A stretch of 64,000 nucleotides of DNA, from positions 1,612,001 through 1,676,000 of the forward strand of contig NW_026515543.1 in NCBI RefSeq assembly GCF_014898815.1. Direction: 5' to 3'. The translations under genes were made by a program, and so were the position numbers. Shown here piece by piece: positions 42,202 to 55,546 of the stretch. Positions within the stretch are counted from its first letter, which is position 1. Every line of letters starts with the position of its first letter. A model generated the notes under the pieces. That model saw only the letters and a program-made list of their open reading frames with translations. It had not been told where the DNA came from and made no database searches. The DNA comes from Panonychus citri (Eukaryota; Arthropoda; Arachnida; Trombidiformes; Tetranychidae).

Positions 42202-45200
42202 ACCTTCCCACTCTCATTCTCTTTCTCTCTTCCCTGGTTTCCATTGTTTCTTCACGGTGATGAACAAAAAGAAGATGAGGTTGAAGATAGAAAAGAGAAA
42301 GAGACTCAGAATCTTCTTGTAGAAATTTCTTCTTTTTTTTGCTCTCAGAATTCATGGTTGTTCAGAATTCTCAAGGCTCTGAGCCAATCAAGAATTCGAG
42401 CCATTTATTATTATTAGACAGATAAATTTACTTGAGTAACAACAACAAATAAACAACTAAAGTTTAAAAGCGTTAAGAGTTATAAAGTTATTTGAGATTT
42501 TTTTTCTACTTCTCCATGAAATTATTTCATGTTAACTTTGATTCTCATGATAACTGTTTACCCTGCTGTTAGTTTTATTATTATATCATGATAATGACCT
42601 TTTTACTTTGCTGTCCTGATGGAAACAAATGGCTTAACAATTTGCCACCAATGGTCAGCGGGATTGGTCAGAAAACATTAACATTGATCAACATGTTATC
42701 TAATCAATGATTTTGATTAAATGTCTTCTTTTTTATTATTTCATTAAACAATTTTTATCTTTTTCCTCATGATATCATTACCATGAGGTGGAACTGAATA
42801 TATATGATTATAAAGAAGAGAGAAAAAACTTCGATCGATTATTTATCTTCATCTTTTTTTTTCTCTCTCTCTCTCTCATCCTTACGATGTTATTCTTTAT
42901 CCTTTCTCCATGCTACTGACTTCAGATAATTCAGTTCTGATGAATTATCAGTCTCCTCTCTTTCTTTCTTTCTTTAGCTCTCTGTCTTCATACTCTGTCT
43001 ATCTTAGACTTATTCGAACATGAGTCACGATAAAATCTCATGATATCTCATGATGAAAAGGGTGGAAGATATTCAACAAAAGGTGAAGGAGAAGAGAAGA
43101 AAAAAGTTCTTAGAACTTTTTTTCCCTAAAAATTTTCGTGATTCTATTATTATATTATTGTAATGTTATTAATATTAGATTATTATCATCATCAAATTGT
43201 TCATAGATATTAATACAAACAAACCGAGTTGAAGGTGGGGTGGGTTTTGTAAGGTGAGTGGGTGAACATGAAGAAATATAAAAAAATACTCTGTAACAAT
43301 TACCAGGTAAAAGTTTCAATGTACATGCAATGTTTTTTATTCATTTCAATTGTTTAGCTAACAAGGAGATTGGAAATTCAATGTTTAATTATAATCAATT
43401 CCAATGAATTGATTCATGTTTTTCTCATGATATTTATATATGAATGACATCACCCAATCTCCATCAACATTGACTCACCCAATTAACTTGAATTGAAATG
43501 AGTTAATTAGAAAAAAGAATTGAAATAAAATTTTTCTTTTTCATATTTTGGTTTCTTTCTCAATCATGTCGAGAATTCAGAATTTTATCTCAACCTGAAT
43601 TAGAAAAATAAATTCTCTTTCTCTTTCAACTGTTATTATTAATTGTTCTTGGTTCTTTGAACATGGTGAAAACATGGAAAAACTTTTAAAACTCTTATAC
43701 TTAATGTCAACCTTAATTATCATCATCTTAGTCAATTAAAGTCATGTTAATTGTTGGAAAAAGTTATTTGTTATTCAATCACAATCATTGGGAGTTTAGA
43801 ATTTCAATTCAAACATAATTTTCACTCTTTCCACATTCATGGTGATATTATTATCGTCATTTGTTTGTCATGGTGATATTATAAATAACCATCATGCAGA
43901 ATAACAAATTCATAAATTATCATCAAATTTTCTCACAATTTGATTCAATTCCATAATATTATTGATTCAAAATTACTTGAAATTTCATTAGCATCATGAA
44001 CTAAAAGCAAAAGAGTTGGTTTAAAGTTGTGATCATGATAAATTCACAGGAATTATTATTATTTTATAGACTATAATTAGCTTATAATCATGATTAATTT
44101 CATCCACCAGAAATTCATTGATTTTCATGGGGAGAATTTTTTTTTCAGAGTCAAATTGTAATTCTATGTGTATTATATTTTCCTGGTATTTTATTATTAC
44201 AAATGATGATGATTGGCATGATAAGACAGATTTCAATTATCATCTGAATCCTGACAAGATATTCATTCATTTCATGGTGATGATGAATTCATGGTTAGAG
44301 GAAATGGAAGAAACAAAAATGCTAGAAAGAAATGAATGAGAAAAATTTTTTCACCAGAATCAAAATCAACAATTGTAACAGTTTCATTCACATTTTGATA
44401 TCATCTCACAATTTTTATCATCATGTTTATCATCATCACCATGAAAAATAATTTACAATTTCATGGGTTAAAAATTCACATGATAGAATTGAAAAAGATT
44501 GTGAAGAAAAATTTTTCCTTCCAAAATGGAAAAGTTCTGATCCAATGAATTTCCCTGGTATAAATTACATTCACATGTTATCATTTTCAATTCATCATCG
44601 ATAACCATGTAATTCATCCTCATCCTAATCATATTATCATTAATTTTTTCCCTGTCGCTTTTGGTTTTCTTGCAAATCTCATGATAATACAACAAACTTT
44701 ATAACCTTAACACATGAATAGTGATCAACATGAAACTGAATCTCTGAAACCATTAGGTTAATATCATCATGAAGATCATGGCTCATCATCAAGTTGATTG
44801 TAATTAGTGGGATTGACCGGAAAGGAATTAAGATGAAAACAATTACTGTAAAGTATTAAATTAACAAGATTAATCTTTCATGCTGATTAATATGATTACC
44901 AACATGAGATGAGTTATTAATTTGCTTTCTAATAATCATTGTTATCAACAATTTATTTCCAATGTAATTGAAAATTTCAAGTGTCTCTTCTCATTGAATC
45001 TGAAAATCCATGTTGAAGAAATGATAAATTCTCATGGTGAAATTCAATATTTCTAAACTCACTCTTCACCCTGTAAATTGGATTAAACTTGAATTCAGTT
45101 TGAATAATAATTCATATTTTTCATTCAGTTTATCATGTTACTTCATAGACATTCATACACATGGTTTCTCATGTTTTATCTCATCAACTTTAGGATTTAA

Positions 45201-48200
45201 TGTAAACATTTTTATTAAATATTTGAAGTTTAAATCATTTAACTCATCAGTGATTCTGATGTTTAACAATTAGTTGATTTAGTTCAAGGTAAAAGTCTTC
45301 ATTTCTTACCATAAAGTCACAATCAGTTTGTTACAATTTGATGAGATTTTTTTTTATGATTTATTGTCATGAGTTAACATTTCATTCAATATTTTATCCT
45401 GAAATCAAATGTATTTAAGTTTCTTCCATCATGAAAACTCATTTCTTTCAATCTGTTTACAAAAGTTCAGTTCAGTTCAATTCAGTTGGATATTTATCGT
45501 TATCATGTTATAAATCATTGGCATTGATTTTTTTTTCATTGGAAAGAAACATTTTTCCAATCAAATCAGTTATTGTGATAACTGATGAAGTGCAATTAAC
45601 TTGATTGTCAAATTAATTAATTGGCTTTCAACTGACCAGTGAGCTTAATCTTGATGCTATTAATTTGATTCACTTGAGGTGTTGGTATTTTGTTGATGTG
45701 TATACAATTATCATGTATTAATAGTCTATGTTGGATATCATTAGATTGCTGTTGTTTTTGATAATCATCATGATAATCAGGGTGATGATTAAATTTCATC
45801 GTGTTAATGATCACCTTCAATTCTCAGTTGGTACATGATAATCATCAAGATGAAAAAACATGATCAAAGAAAGAAGAAAAAAAAGTTCTTGATTCAGATT
45901 CAACTGTTGTTGACATGTTTATTTAACGATGATTAGTGTATGATAAATGATTACGATTACAATCTGATGATTCTGAGTATTGTTCATGAGAGACTGATGA
46001 TTGTTCATGATGACAAATAACATGAAAATGAATCAACAACAACAATCATGATGAAAAAAAAGGTGAAGAGGATGATTAACATGATGATGAAGATACCATA
46101 GAATCAGCTGATTAGGTAGACAAATAACATGAGACGAGATGAAGATGATAACAATATCATCAACTATTTTTCCCCCATCATTTATTTAATTCAATTACAC
46201 TTTGGTGAGGGTAAGATTAAGATGATTAAGTTAATTGTGTCAAGTGAAAAAAAACGCAAATTTGATCAAAATTGGTTTACAACCTCTTTTTTTCAGTCTT
46301 TTGGAAATTGTTTCCAACAATTAACTGATTACCTTGAATTTGTTGCCAAGTCAACTTAAAACATATATAAAACTAATCTTATTAATGAATATCCAATTTA
46401 CATGATGATGATGATGATGATGATAGAATAGTAGAATCAAGTAAAGATGATGAAATTGGATGAAAATATTTTTCCTATTAAACAAAAGGCTAACCAATAA
46501 CATGTAACTTAATGTGACCTCAGGGCTTGTTCAACCTTGGAGGGTATTTGTTAATGATCAGAGGTGGAGGGTGGGAGATGTTGAGGAGGAGAAAGATGAA
46601 GATGAAAGGTAACCTCATCCTGTGAAAATGATGAGGTTATCATCATCAATATAATAATAAGAAAACCATGGTAACAATGAGCAAGAATTTTCAAGAAACA
46701 TATTAGTGTTATTATTAAATTGTAAAGGAAACGGCCAATGGATTAGGGAGGAAGAGGTGGATGATGATGATGATGAGAAATTTATCTTCTCATTCATCCT
46801 CTTTACCAAATAATCTAACAAAAAAGGTTTTAAGAGTTGACAATTAAATTAAGGATTGAACTGAAAACCCTTATCATGATGAAGATGAAGATGAAGATAC
46901 ACCAAGGATGATAATAGAAATGGGTAAATAAAGGCAATTGTGTAAATAGCGATTGGAAATAATAATGTTTCAGATGATAAAAAGGAAGATGATGATGATG
47001 ATGATTACAGGATGATCGCCATGAGTGGTTGAAGATGACCAGCTAAGGTAAAAATTTATTAGAATTGATGATTGACCATCAGAATCAAAATATTTGGTTA
47101 GACTTTCAATTCAATTATAACAGAATTTAAAGTCTGACTATTTACTGTTTCATCTCTCCCATGAATTCTGGTTTACTGCCTTTTTTTGGGTTATCATCAT
47201 GAAGAAGATGTGATGTGGTGAAATGTTAAAGTTTAAGAGATGAAAGAGAGGGAGAGAGGGAGAGAGAAAGTTGATGGAAGAGAGAAAAAAAGAAAAAATC
47301 GAAATGATATTATTCTGGTTATTTTATTTTTTTCTTTTCTTCCACCAACACTGGGAGTTACTCCAACAAGATGATAATCAAGGTGGTAAGGTAAAGATGA
47401 TGTGTAGGAGGAGGAGGAGGAGATGAGAATGATAGAGATACTATGGTAAGTGTTGAGATAAAATTGATTGAATGTGAATACAATGTGGGTGAAGATGAAA
47501 AGATGATGTATTCTCAAAGGAAAATGATCAAAGTGTTGACATGGAATCGGGAGTTAAGATTCAGTATTAACAAGATGATGAGAAGGAAGGATAATAATGA
47601 TGGTGATGAAGATGCTTATGAGAGGTAGAAGAGGATGTGAAGATGAACAAAAAAAAAGATGAAGATGATGAAAGGAATAGGATAAAGATTAGATTGAGAT
47701 CGAAATGAGTGAAAGTTATTTTTATTTCTAAATCAGATAATCTTCAATTGTTACTTTTAGGATAATCATTAAGATTTTTTTTCTTCATTAATTAAGCAGC
47801 TAAATTATCAGAAAAGTCAAATGTTAAAATCAATTGATGGTAACAATTAACAATGCGAATGTTTAATTAGATACAATTGTTGTCAATGGATAAGAGGAGG
47901 AAAAAAAAGTTCTAATTCAGGATCTAAATCTATCTGATTATCATCATGGTTATTGAATATGTAGGAAGATAAATTGTATTATCATCTTCTTAACTTTTCG
48001 GTCTCATCCTGGAATTAATGAGGAGAATAAGAAGAAAAAAACTCTGGTTGACTGATTATCATGAATCAAAGATGATGATGATTAGGATGAAGATGCAAAG
48101 ATGATAAAGATGAATAAGTCAGAAAGCTGATGCCTTTCATCGGGATAAATAATGATATTCAGCTTTGAAATCATCACAATTTATTGCTAATCAGAATTTC

Positions 48201-50733
48201 GAGGCAAAAAAAAACATCGCGAACTTTATTTAGTTAATAAGCTAATCAGATTGATTACCAAGTTGAACTTGTTGTTGTTATTTAGCTAATTACGAGAAAA
48301 CAATCAATTTCAATTCCTGATTAGTGATTAAGATAATTGTAATTCATTTAATTCTAAATATATACCAAGAGAAATTTGTGTTTTCTTCATGTAATCAGAC
48401 TGATTTAACAATAGTAACAACAACATGAAGGTGTCTCATTCACCCTTGTAAGTATCATTATCGCATCTTTTCCTGAAAACAGGAAACGGAAATGATGCTT
48501 CAAGTAATCATGATATATTTATAAGATAAACTTCAACATGGATAGTATATATAGAATCATCAGTGATAATGGAAGGTAAAAAATAATAACATTCATTAAG
48601 TGTTAACATTTTGTGTGTGTGTGTTTGTGTGATGAGATGTTAGTTATCATCATTATCATCTTGACTTGGTTGTTTTCCTGTTGTTTTTTTTTCATCATGT
48701 AACCATCATCATCAAGAGTGAAAGCAAAAAGTATCATCATCATCATGATAATTTAAACAATCAAATTGAATTCACCTTTGATCGTGATTATTTGGAAAGA
48801 TATTAAGAAATCTGAATCTATTTAAGATGAAATAATTCTGAAAGTGCCCAATGTTTATTAATGGAAGGCAGAAATTCAAAGACACAGAATAATCATCATG
48901 AAAAAAGTTCATTCAATCAACTATGAAATTGTATGATTTTCCTTCAATAAGTTCCAAATACTTTTAATCTTCATCTTTCCATCTTTTAGCATCATCGGTG
49001 ATGATTCTGATGGTGGAAATGCTGTTTACAAATGATGATGAAAGCAAAGGGATGAACAAAAACTTATCTTCAATCAGATGAGATTCAGCCAATCGCCTTA
49101 AGCAATTGATCATCAGGATGTTTTATATCATCAACATGATCAACATGAGTCATAAATTTGATCCTGAATCTTTTGAAATAAAAAAAAGCAATGGGGATTT
49201 GTTCAATTCATTCAACATGGGAGATGAAATGATAAAGAAGATAAATTCAATAATCTCTTTATCATCTTCCTACTCCACCTCTCTCTCTCACTCACTCACT
49301 CTATCCACCAAGACACTTATCCACCTTTACCATTAAATATTAACAATATCAGTTTCTAGAGATTCAAATGATTGAATATTTTATCATATTCAATGTGAAT
49401 ATCATGATAAACTATATATACACTCACACAAAAATAGATATAAATTCAAACTTGATGATAAATCATGAATCATGAATCATGAATCTATGATTCAGTTAAT
49501 CTTGATCACATTAGAAATTGTTACACATTTAACCAGAAATTTATGTTCAATAATCAAATAGTAGTAACAACAATTAAATGTAAACAACACAAACAATCAA
49601 CAATATAAGACACACAAGAATAATCAAAATACATTAAAAGTTTCAATGTAAATACTTTTTTAAATATTTATCGTTATTGTTATTGGTTTAGTAATAATAA
49701 TAACTATTCAAAAGTTAATCATAATAACGATATAAATATATATAAATCATTAAGTAAATTATATTATTATTATTATGATAACAAAAATTTTCAGGTTACC
49801 AAAGGAACCAGAAAATATTATTAGCAAGAAAATAACAAAAATCTATTTTATCAAAACAATAACATCAACAGTTTTGTTTTGAAATGAGCTCACCAAACCG
49901 AAACAGTTATGGATTATCATTATTATTATTATTCAGGTTTCTCATTCAGGATTATTATCTCATATTGATCAGGGTGATTTGTTATTATTCAAAGGAGCAA
50001 GAGACAAAATTCTGGGCAACTTACCAAGGCAACTGTAACCATTATCTGATAAAATATATCCTGGATGACAGGCGCATTCAAAGGTTCCATCATGAAGATC
50101 AAAGCACAAATGTTGACAGGGACCATTTGAATGACATTCTCCTGCAAATTAAGAGGCAACAATTAAGGTAAGAAAGAGTAATTAATATTGATTACAAACA
50201 ATATAACCGAACAAACCAATCAATTGAATTTCATCATTAAAATCGCCGCTTTATTTTGTCGGACATAAGACTTTTTTTCTGTTTGAATTTCTCATTGATT
50301 CGATTGATTCTTGATTATATATATATCAATTCATAAATCTGACAGTTAATGATTTAATTGATTGTCAACTGTTATTATTAATCATCTTAATCCAGTGGAT
50401 TGATGAAACTTGAGTAAACATATCATCTTTGATACCTTAATTTATGATGATTATGTTTTATTTTGATTCTGTGACTTTTTGTTTTGTTTCATTCTTGTTA
50501 CTTGATTAACTTAATATATAATCAATTGAATTGATTTAAATTTTATCGATTATTGTTATCGTTTTGATATTAATAGTATTGATATATTACTTACCTTGAA
50601 AGGCAGCTTCAAAAAGTAATTCTGGTTCAATGGTTTCACCTAAAGTTGAAATGATTGTACAATTTAATAGTATCAATAATGAAATGTACATGATAATAGG
50701 TGATTTGGTCCGTATTAAAATTGTTGGAACCAT
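30132..50733 (-). CDS. Secreted EGF/laminin-G protein, pikachurin/agrin-like
   Basis: Eight exons with GT-AG borders and matching phases: 50733-50595, 50141-50025, 34605-34267, 32366-32165, 32071-31737, 31588-31463, 31127-30890 and 30646-30132. The product is about 669 residues if one extra base is discounted. In order it has a signal peptide or anchor (hydrophobic MYISLLILLNCTIIS), EGF1 (ECHSNGPCQHLC...), a Ser-rich linker, EGF2 (six Cys, ending CRCPLGRGGFFCE), laminin-G 1 (RFRGRSYLALPTL to RGFIGCVRRLDINGH), EGF3 (seven Cys), laminin-G 2 (FNGSSYLQFTGL to FSGCIEKIIINGR), CPNHCSNQHRC, and a Ser/Thr-rich tail. EGF-LG-EGF-LG matches pikachurin (EGFLAM) and agrin, extracellular-matrix proteins acting at synapses through dystroglycan. 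A third LG, usual in both, is absent. Exon 8 needs a one-base shift at 30,474-30,476. Exact orthology is unsure; perlecan-like relatives are possible. Confidence 0.8.
40473..41217. mobile_element. Non-autonomous Tc1-type element with TIRs
   Basis: The element begins CAGTCCTCGGCAAAAGTTTA and ends with its reverse complement. The first 27 bases at each end (40,473-40,499 and 41,191-41,217) are perfectly inverted. The similarity extends about 14-17 more bases (TCAATTGATTATAA) with a three-base indel. TA flanks both ends (40,471-40,472 and 41,218-41,219), the target duplication expected of Tc1/mariner elements. The CAGT start and GGCAAAAGTTTAAGGACA core are typical of Tc1-family ends. There is no transposase frame inside, so it would need a transposase supplied in trans. 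An extra degenerate copy of the right terminal repeat lies at 41,008-41,029. It is inserted in intron 2 of the EGF/laminin-G gene. Confidence 0.92.
42141..42194. repeat. (CT)n microsatellite
   Basis: Fifty-four bases of CT with a single interruption (CTTT), inside the long intron of the EGF/laminin-G gene. The Ser-Leu repeats of the overlapping plus-strand open frame come from it. Confidence 0.95.
43100..43122. repeat. Hairpin form of the A-tract/GTTCT motif
   Basis: AAAAAAGTTCT, one T, then AGAACTTTTTT: two inverted copies of a motif that recurs singly elsewhere in the window. The eleven-base arms match perfectly. Confidence 0.85.
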
Positions 50734-52073
50734 TTTGATAACGGTTCTAGTTAATTGTGATGATTAAATGATGATGAATATAAAAGGAATACGATAAAAG
50801 GATAAATAAAAGTGTCGAGTGATGATGTTGACAATTTTTTTTTCTCGGTTTCTATTCCTATGGTTACTATTATGATCACCAGTTAAGTCACAATGATTTT
50901 AGACAAACACACATACACACAATTAAAGGATTGTTGATATGATTGTTGATGTTGTTGTTTATATTAATAATTCCAAATGTTGGATTGTATCAAATTCACA
51001 GTTAATTGTAACAAACTAATTCAGTTTATCAGGTTCATTAGAATTATCAATAAACGATAACATGTATGATGATTAAATGTCTTCTGTCGGTTTGTTTGTT
51101 GATTTTCACGATAATGTTGAATATCACTTTCCAATTGCAATGGTGATAATGAGAGTTACAATTTTCTCAATTAATTAATTGACATCAAATCAAAAAGAGT
51201 TGGTTATGATTAAGTAGAAAAAAACAAACACACTAACCCATCATCATGTTGATTTTCAATCCAAATGGAAACACTTTCACTTTGGGTCTTTAACTGTTCC
51301 TTTGATTGTTTATCACGATTTTTACTTTGTTATTGGTTATTAATTGTGGTTAAAATCTAGTTAATTGTGATTAGAACATTTTAAATTGTTATCATATTAG
51401 AGTATTGAAGAGAAAGTGAGAGAGAGAGAGAAAGAGAGAAAAATGGATAAGAAAGAGAAAGATTGAATATGAAGAGTTGACTAGAATTCACTATTAAGGT
51501 GAATCTGTGGATATACCTGAGTTTAGATTCTTGTTAAAGGTTCATTATTTTATCTCCAGTTTTACATGGAGCAAACGCAAAAGAATATAACTTTGAAGAG
51601 AATATTATTCTCTTTTCTTATTATTCTTCTCTTTCTTTATATTCTTTCTTTCTTCTTTTTCTCATCCAAAATTCTGGAGCTTCGAGAATTTCGAACTTGC
51701 GGCCAATGATCTTTTCTTTTCTTCTTTCTCTCTTTATTCTTCTTCTTCTTTTCTGTCGAAACCAAATTCTCTTGAAACTCCTCAATTCTAGATAACCAAA
51801 TATCAACAAATTCTATGCTGACATCTGATGATAACCAGAATTAATTTACAACTAAATTAAATTAGATTCAATCAGATGATGGTTATTAATATTAATACAA
51901 GTTAATTTGTTGTTAGAGAGGATTTAACTGTTAATTATTTGGGTTAAATGGTTAATACATTGGGAGTTTTTTTTTTTGGTGGGAATGTTAGAGGAATAAG
52001 CAAAATTATTGATAGATTGATTGGTTCGATATGATTTAGATATTTTCTGATTTATGTGAGTGTTTTTGTTTCA
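50734..52073. other. Intergenic region between two minus-strand genes
   Basis: About 1.3 kb between the Ir25a stop and the start codon of the EGF/laminin-G gene. It should hold the Ir25a 3' end (an AATAAA on the minus strand at 51,733-51,738 is a weak candidate) and the promoter of the downstream gene. An acceptor-like AACTAG a few bases upstream of the ATG at 50,733 suggests an untranslated 5' exon further up. A GA run (51,418-51,439) and a pyrimidine-rich tract (about 51,600-51,760) are present. Confidence 0.5.
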
Positions 52074-55000
52074 CTACTTGATTAACTTTAAACGGTTGCT
52101 GGTTGATTTTGATGAATTCAAATTTCTCCTTGATAAACAAATGATTAAAAAGTTTTCTACACTGATGAAAATCATTGTTGCAATTAATCCAACCAAAACT
52201 ATTAGAAACATTCCCCAAGTATCAGCTAATACTAATCCATTGGAAAGTTTCCTCCAATCGGGACAAGTTTTTCGAGCAGGATTATCTTCCCAATATTTGA
52301 TTCTCAAAGCAGTTATATAACCTTCGGCTTTTAATTCACGAATAACGGGATCAATTAGCTCTTTCAAATTGTAAGGCTCTTTTTTGGATATTGGAAATGC
52401 AATTGGATGATATGCCCAATCATCACCCGCTTTGTAAACATCGCAATTAAGGTAAGTTAAATAATCAATATCCAGAGAGCTACCTGAAAATAGATAATCA
52501 ATAAATTATTTCAATTAAAAATGAGGGAAACTTTTTGTTTATTACTGATGAAAGCGAATCCTTCATTTGCGGTAACCGAGCTACGAACTCGTTTGAATCC
52601 TTCTTCTATTGATCCTGGTCTTGTAATCTCAACAATTTGAGCCTTAATCTTTGTATATTTATCGCTAACAGGATATTCCCAAACTGCAAGGTTAGCCCTT
52701 TCATCCTCCGTTATACTATCATCAAGTGAGAGATTTTTCCAAATGCTAGAAAATAATTGCAAACAAAATTTCTTCATTAACCAACTGATAATAACAATAA
52801 TATCTAAATTATCTTTGGTATTTACTCGTAATATTTATCTTCAATTTGAGCCATTTTAATAAAGTAAGAATCAGCTGCTGAATTTTCAACGGGTGCATAT
52901 CGAATCTTATATTGTTTCGCTAATCCATCCATGGTGTCGACTCGATTTTCCAACCTGGATACCGTTAGAAAAGCGGCCAAATTAGCTGTGTAAGATGCGA
53001 CAAAGATGAAACCAAATAGCCACCAAATTGCGGCCACAAGACGACCCGAAATACATTTAGGTGCATCACCGCCTCCCTGAGGTGTTAAAGATATAAAACA
53101 GAACCAAAGTGCTTCTTTAAAGGTGAAGATTCTTTTACACTCTTCATTTTCTGATTCATATCGCTCTGGCCTATTACGATAACTGTAAGGTGAAAATCGA
53201 TCAAAAATGGCCAGTAAAATGGACGTGAAAAGATATGCACCAGTAATACAAAGCCAAACATCGGGTTCAAGGACAGTTATAAATTTCCAGACATGAGATT
53301 CTTTGATAGGCTTTTTCATTAGAATCGAAAATCCAATCAGATCGAAAATAGGTTCACTAAAATCGGAAACTAATTGTCGATCCTCGGTTATCTCAACTGG
53401 AGCTAAAGCCATTTGATAATCCTGATGAAATAAGAAACAAAAAAGAGTTATTAATTTACTTATCGACTGATTAAGGAAAATACTCACATTTTGAAAAATT
53501 TCACTAATTAAACCATTAAAATTTAATTCGTCCTCTTCTGTTTCAGCATCTTCATCCATTTCCAATATACCAATTGAACTTTCAGAACTTTCTTCAAACT
53601 CATATTCAGGAAATTTAGTCTCCAATCGTCTTTTAATTTCCTCAAATAATTCAATCAAAAATCCTTCGTAAATGATTTGCTTGACATTCGTTTCGTTGAT
53701 CCGTTTAACAACAAATGGTGGAGTCTAATTTGAAGAGTAAATTAGATTGATTAATGGAGAGAATTGATTTTCTCTAGATTGGAATGAAACAGTTAATCAA
53801 ATAAATTAATTACCATGAAAAGTCCAATCTTCAATATTGAATCAGATTTATTTCCTTCTGATTGTTTGGCTGTAAAATAAACTCGACCATAGGGTAAACC
53901 ATATTCCCATTCACTTAAAGTTTCAATTTGAATTTCATTGGATTGATATTGTTGCTTTTTCAATCTTATTGATATTTCTTGATAACCAGTTAGTAAATTG
54001 TTATTTTCACCAGTTCCAACAAGCCTAAATGGACCAAGTTTACCATAATATTGTTCACCAAAGTCTCTAATTGATTCAACAAATGGAATGGTAATTAAAT
54101 CATTGTTCCTTTCAGAGTTGATATCTATTGGCCAGTTTTTCCAGCATGAGGTTTTATCGGTTATTATTGTTTCTCCTGGTGATAAACTATTAACTGTTGA
54201 GTTAATTATCTGACCAGAAGAAGAAAGCGAATAATCAATTGATCGTAAAATTAAATGAGTTAAATCATGATAATAGTAAAACTCGTAAACATTTTGCGAT
54301 AACAATTTAGCATGATTAAAATAGGGCGATGGTGAAGGCTCATCGTAATCACTATTTGGCGACATAATCGGTTGACCAACAATTAACTGGCCATGTTTAC
54401 AAGAGAAACACTTAATTTTATCTGAATCCTGTAATTAAATGTTTGCAGAAACAAAATTAAGTTTTCAATTGGATCAATGGATGTAATTATTAAATTAATT
54501 TATAAATACCTTTGATATTACAATCAATTTGTAAGGTTCTTTAAATAAATTGTTGACACGAAACTGTTGATTAGAAGTAATAATTTTTGATTACTAGAGG
54601 ATAAAAAATCAACACAATTAACTTACCGTTTCGAGTAATTTATTGATGAAAGATGATTGACCAATTGTGAGGAAATTTGTAACTTTTAAACGAACCAAAT
54701 TGTTAACAATCAAATTTAATTGTGAACCATTTTGATATGAAGAATTATTATTATCAGAAAAGTTAATCAGTTGAAAAGTAAAATTAACCAAAGACGATTC
54801 TTTCATTAAACATGGAACATAATCAGCTAAAAGAGACAATTTAAGGTTAATTGTTTGATCGTTTTCTTGTAAGTTGTTGAGGTTAATTAAACTTACCCAT
54901 ATCATTTTGATAGAAAATGTGTCCACTGTTAATTTGGAAATGTTCAGTTATATCTATTAGCGATCTAATTAGAATCGTTAATGGCGATTGAAAGTTCACC

Positions 55001-55546
55001 AAAAATTGAGATTCTATTGAATCAACATTAACCCATTCTGATTGTGATGAACATTTAGTTGATATTGTTACCATTGGAATCCTCATGTTACGAGCAAATA
55101 GTTTTAATTGATTACTGATTACTGATGATTGATTATCATCGGTGATTGTTTTAGATCCTTGAATGTCCAGAATTACCAAGAAATTTCCGGTTGAAAGTTT
55201 TGAACACAAATTGTTAATTGTTAAGGTGGAATCAGAATCCAATATAATTGTTGATAGTTTGGTTGTTGATGTTGAACGATTAACAAATTCATTTAATCCG
55301 CTGTTAACTGCATCTAAAATCACAGGTGAAGTTGATGATAAGTTGGAATCAATTGAAATCACTAAATAAGTAAAAGAAAAGAGAGAAAAAAATTAGATCA
55401 ACTAAAAAAAAGTTACTATTCAGATTAAGATTTAAATCGTTACCGAAAGTAAGATTAATCTGAGATGTTAACGTTGGTAAACAAATTGTTGTGAGTGTTA
55501 ATAATAATGAGGGAATATAAAAAATGGAGGGAAATGTTAACTTCAT
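52074..55546 (-). CDS. Ir25a: Ionotropic receptor co-receptor IR25a
   Basis: A variant ionotropic glutamate receptor subunit that acts as a broadly expressed co-receptor in chemosensory, thermosensory and hygrosensory cilia. Nine exons: 55546-55444, 55361-54897, 54826-54627, 54563-54510, 54428-53814, 53724-53488, 53421-52826, 52745-52546 and 52483-52074. All have GT-AG borders and agreeing phases, giving 959 residues, about the family length. A signal peptide (1-29) is followed by a divergent amino-terminal domain (to about 470), which IR25a keeps and most IRs lose. Ligand-binding S1 has TPPFVVKR and YEGFLIELFEEI; an acidic insert at about 532-547 matches the co-receptor extra loop; Arg 573 is the conserved ligand Arg. 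M1 lies near 613-631. The pore reads SLTPQGGGDAPK and M3 has SYTANLAAFLTVSRLE, both hallmarks of IR25a. S2 and M4 (about 913-933) follow. An acidic S2 residue appears replaced by Ser. Confidence 0.95.

Larger units (their letters stand above)
34606..50024 (-). other. 15.4-kb intron 2 of the EGF/laminin-G gene
   Basis: The donor (G|GTAAGT) follows EGF1 at 50,025 and the acceptor (TAATTAG|AAAATAG) precedes the linker exon at 34,605. Both are phase 1, so direct splicing keeps the frame. All other coding introns of the gene are 0.1-1.9 kb. The intron holds a 745-bp Tc1-type element, CT and ATC microsatellites, several A-tract/GTTCTAA motifs, and no further exon that I could recognise. Its size and position near the 5' end make it a likely home for regulatory elements. 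Confidence 0.65.

Noticed and set aside
42038..42322. 94-codon plus-strand open frame with a Ser-Leu repeat
   Set aside because: Produced by the CT microsatellite at 42,141-42,194.
49462..49490. (AATCATG) repeated three to four times
   Set aside because: A short simple tandem repeat, unremarkable among the many ATC-type repeats here.
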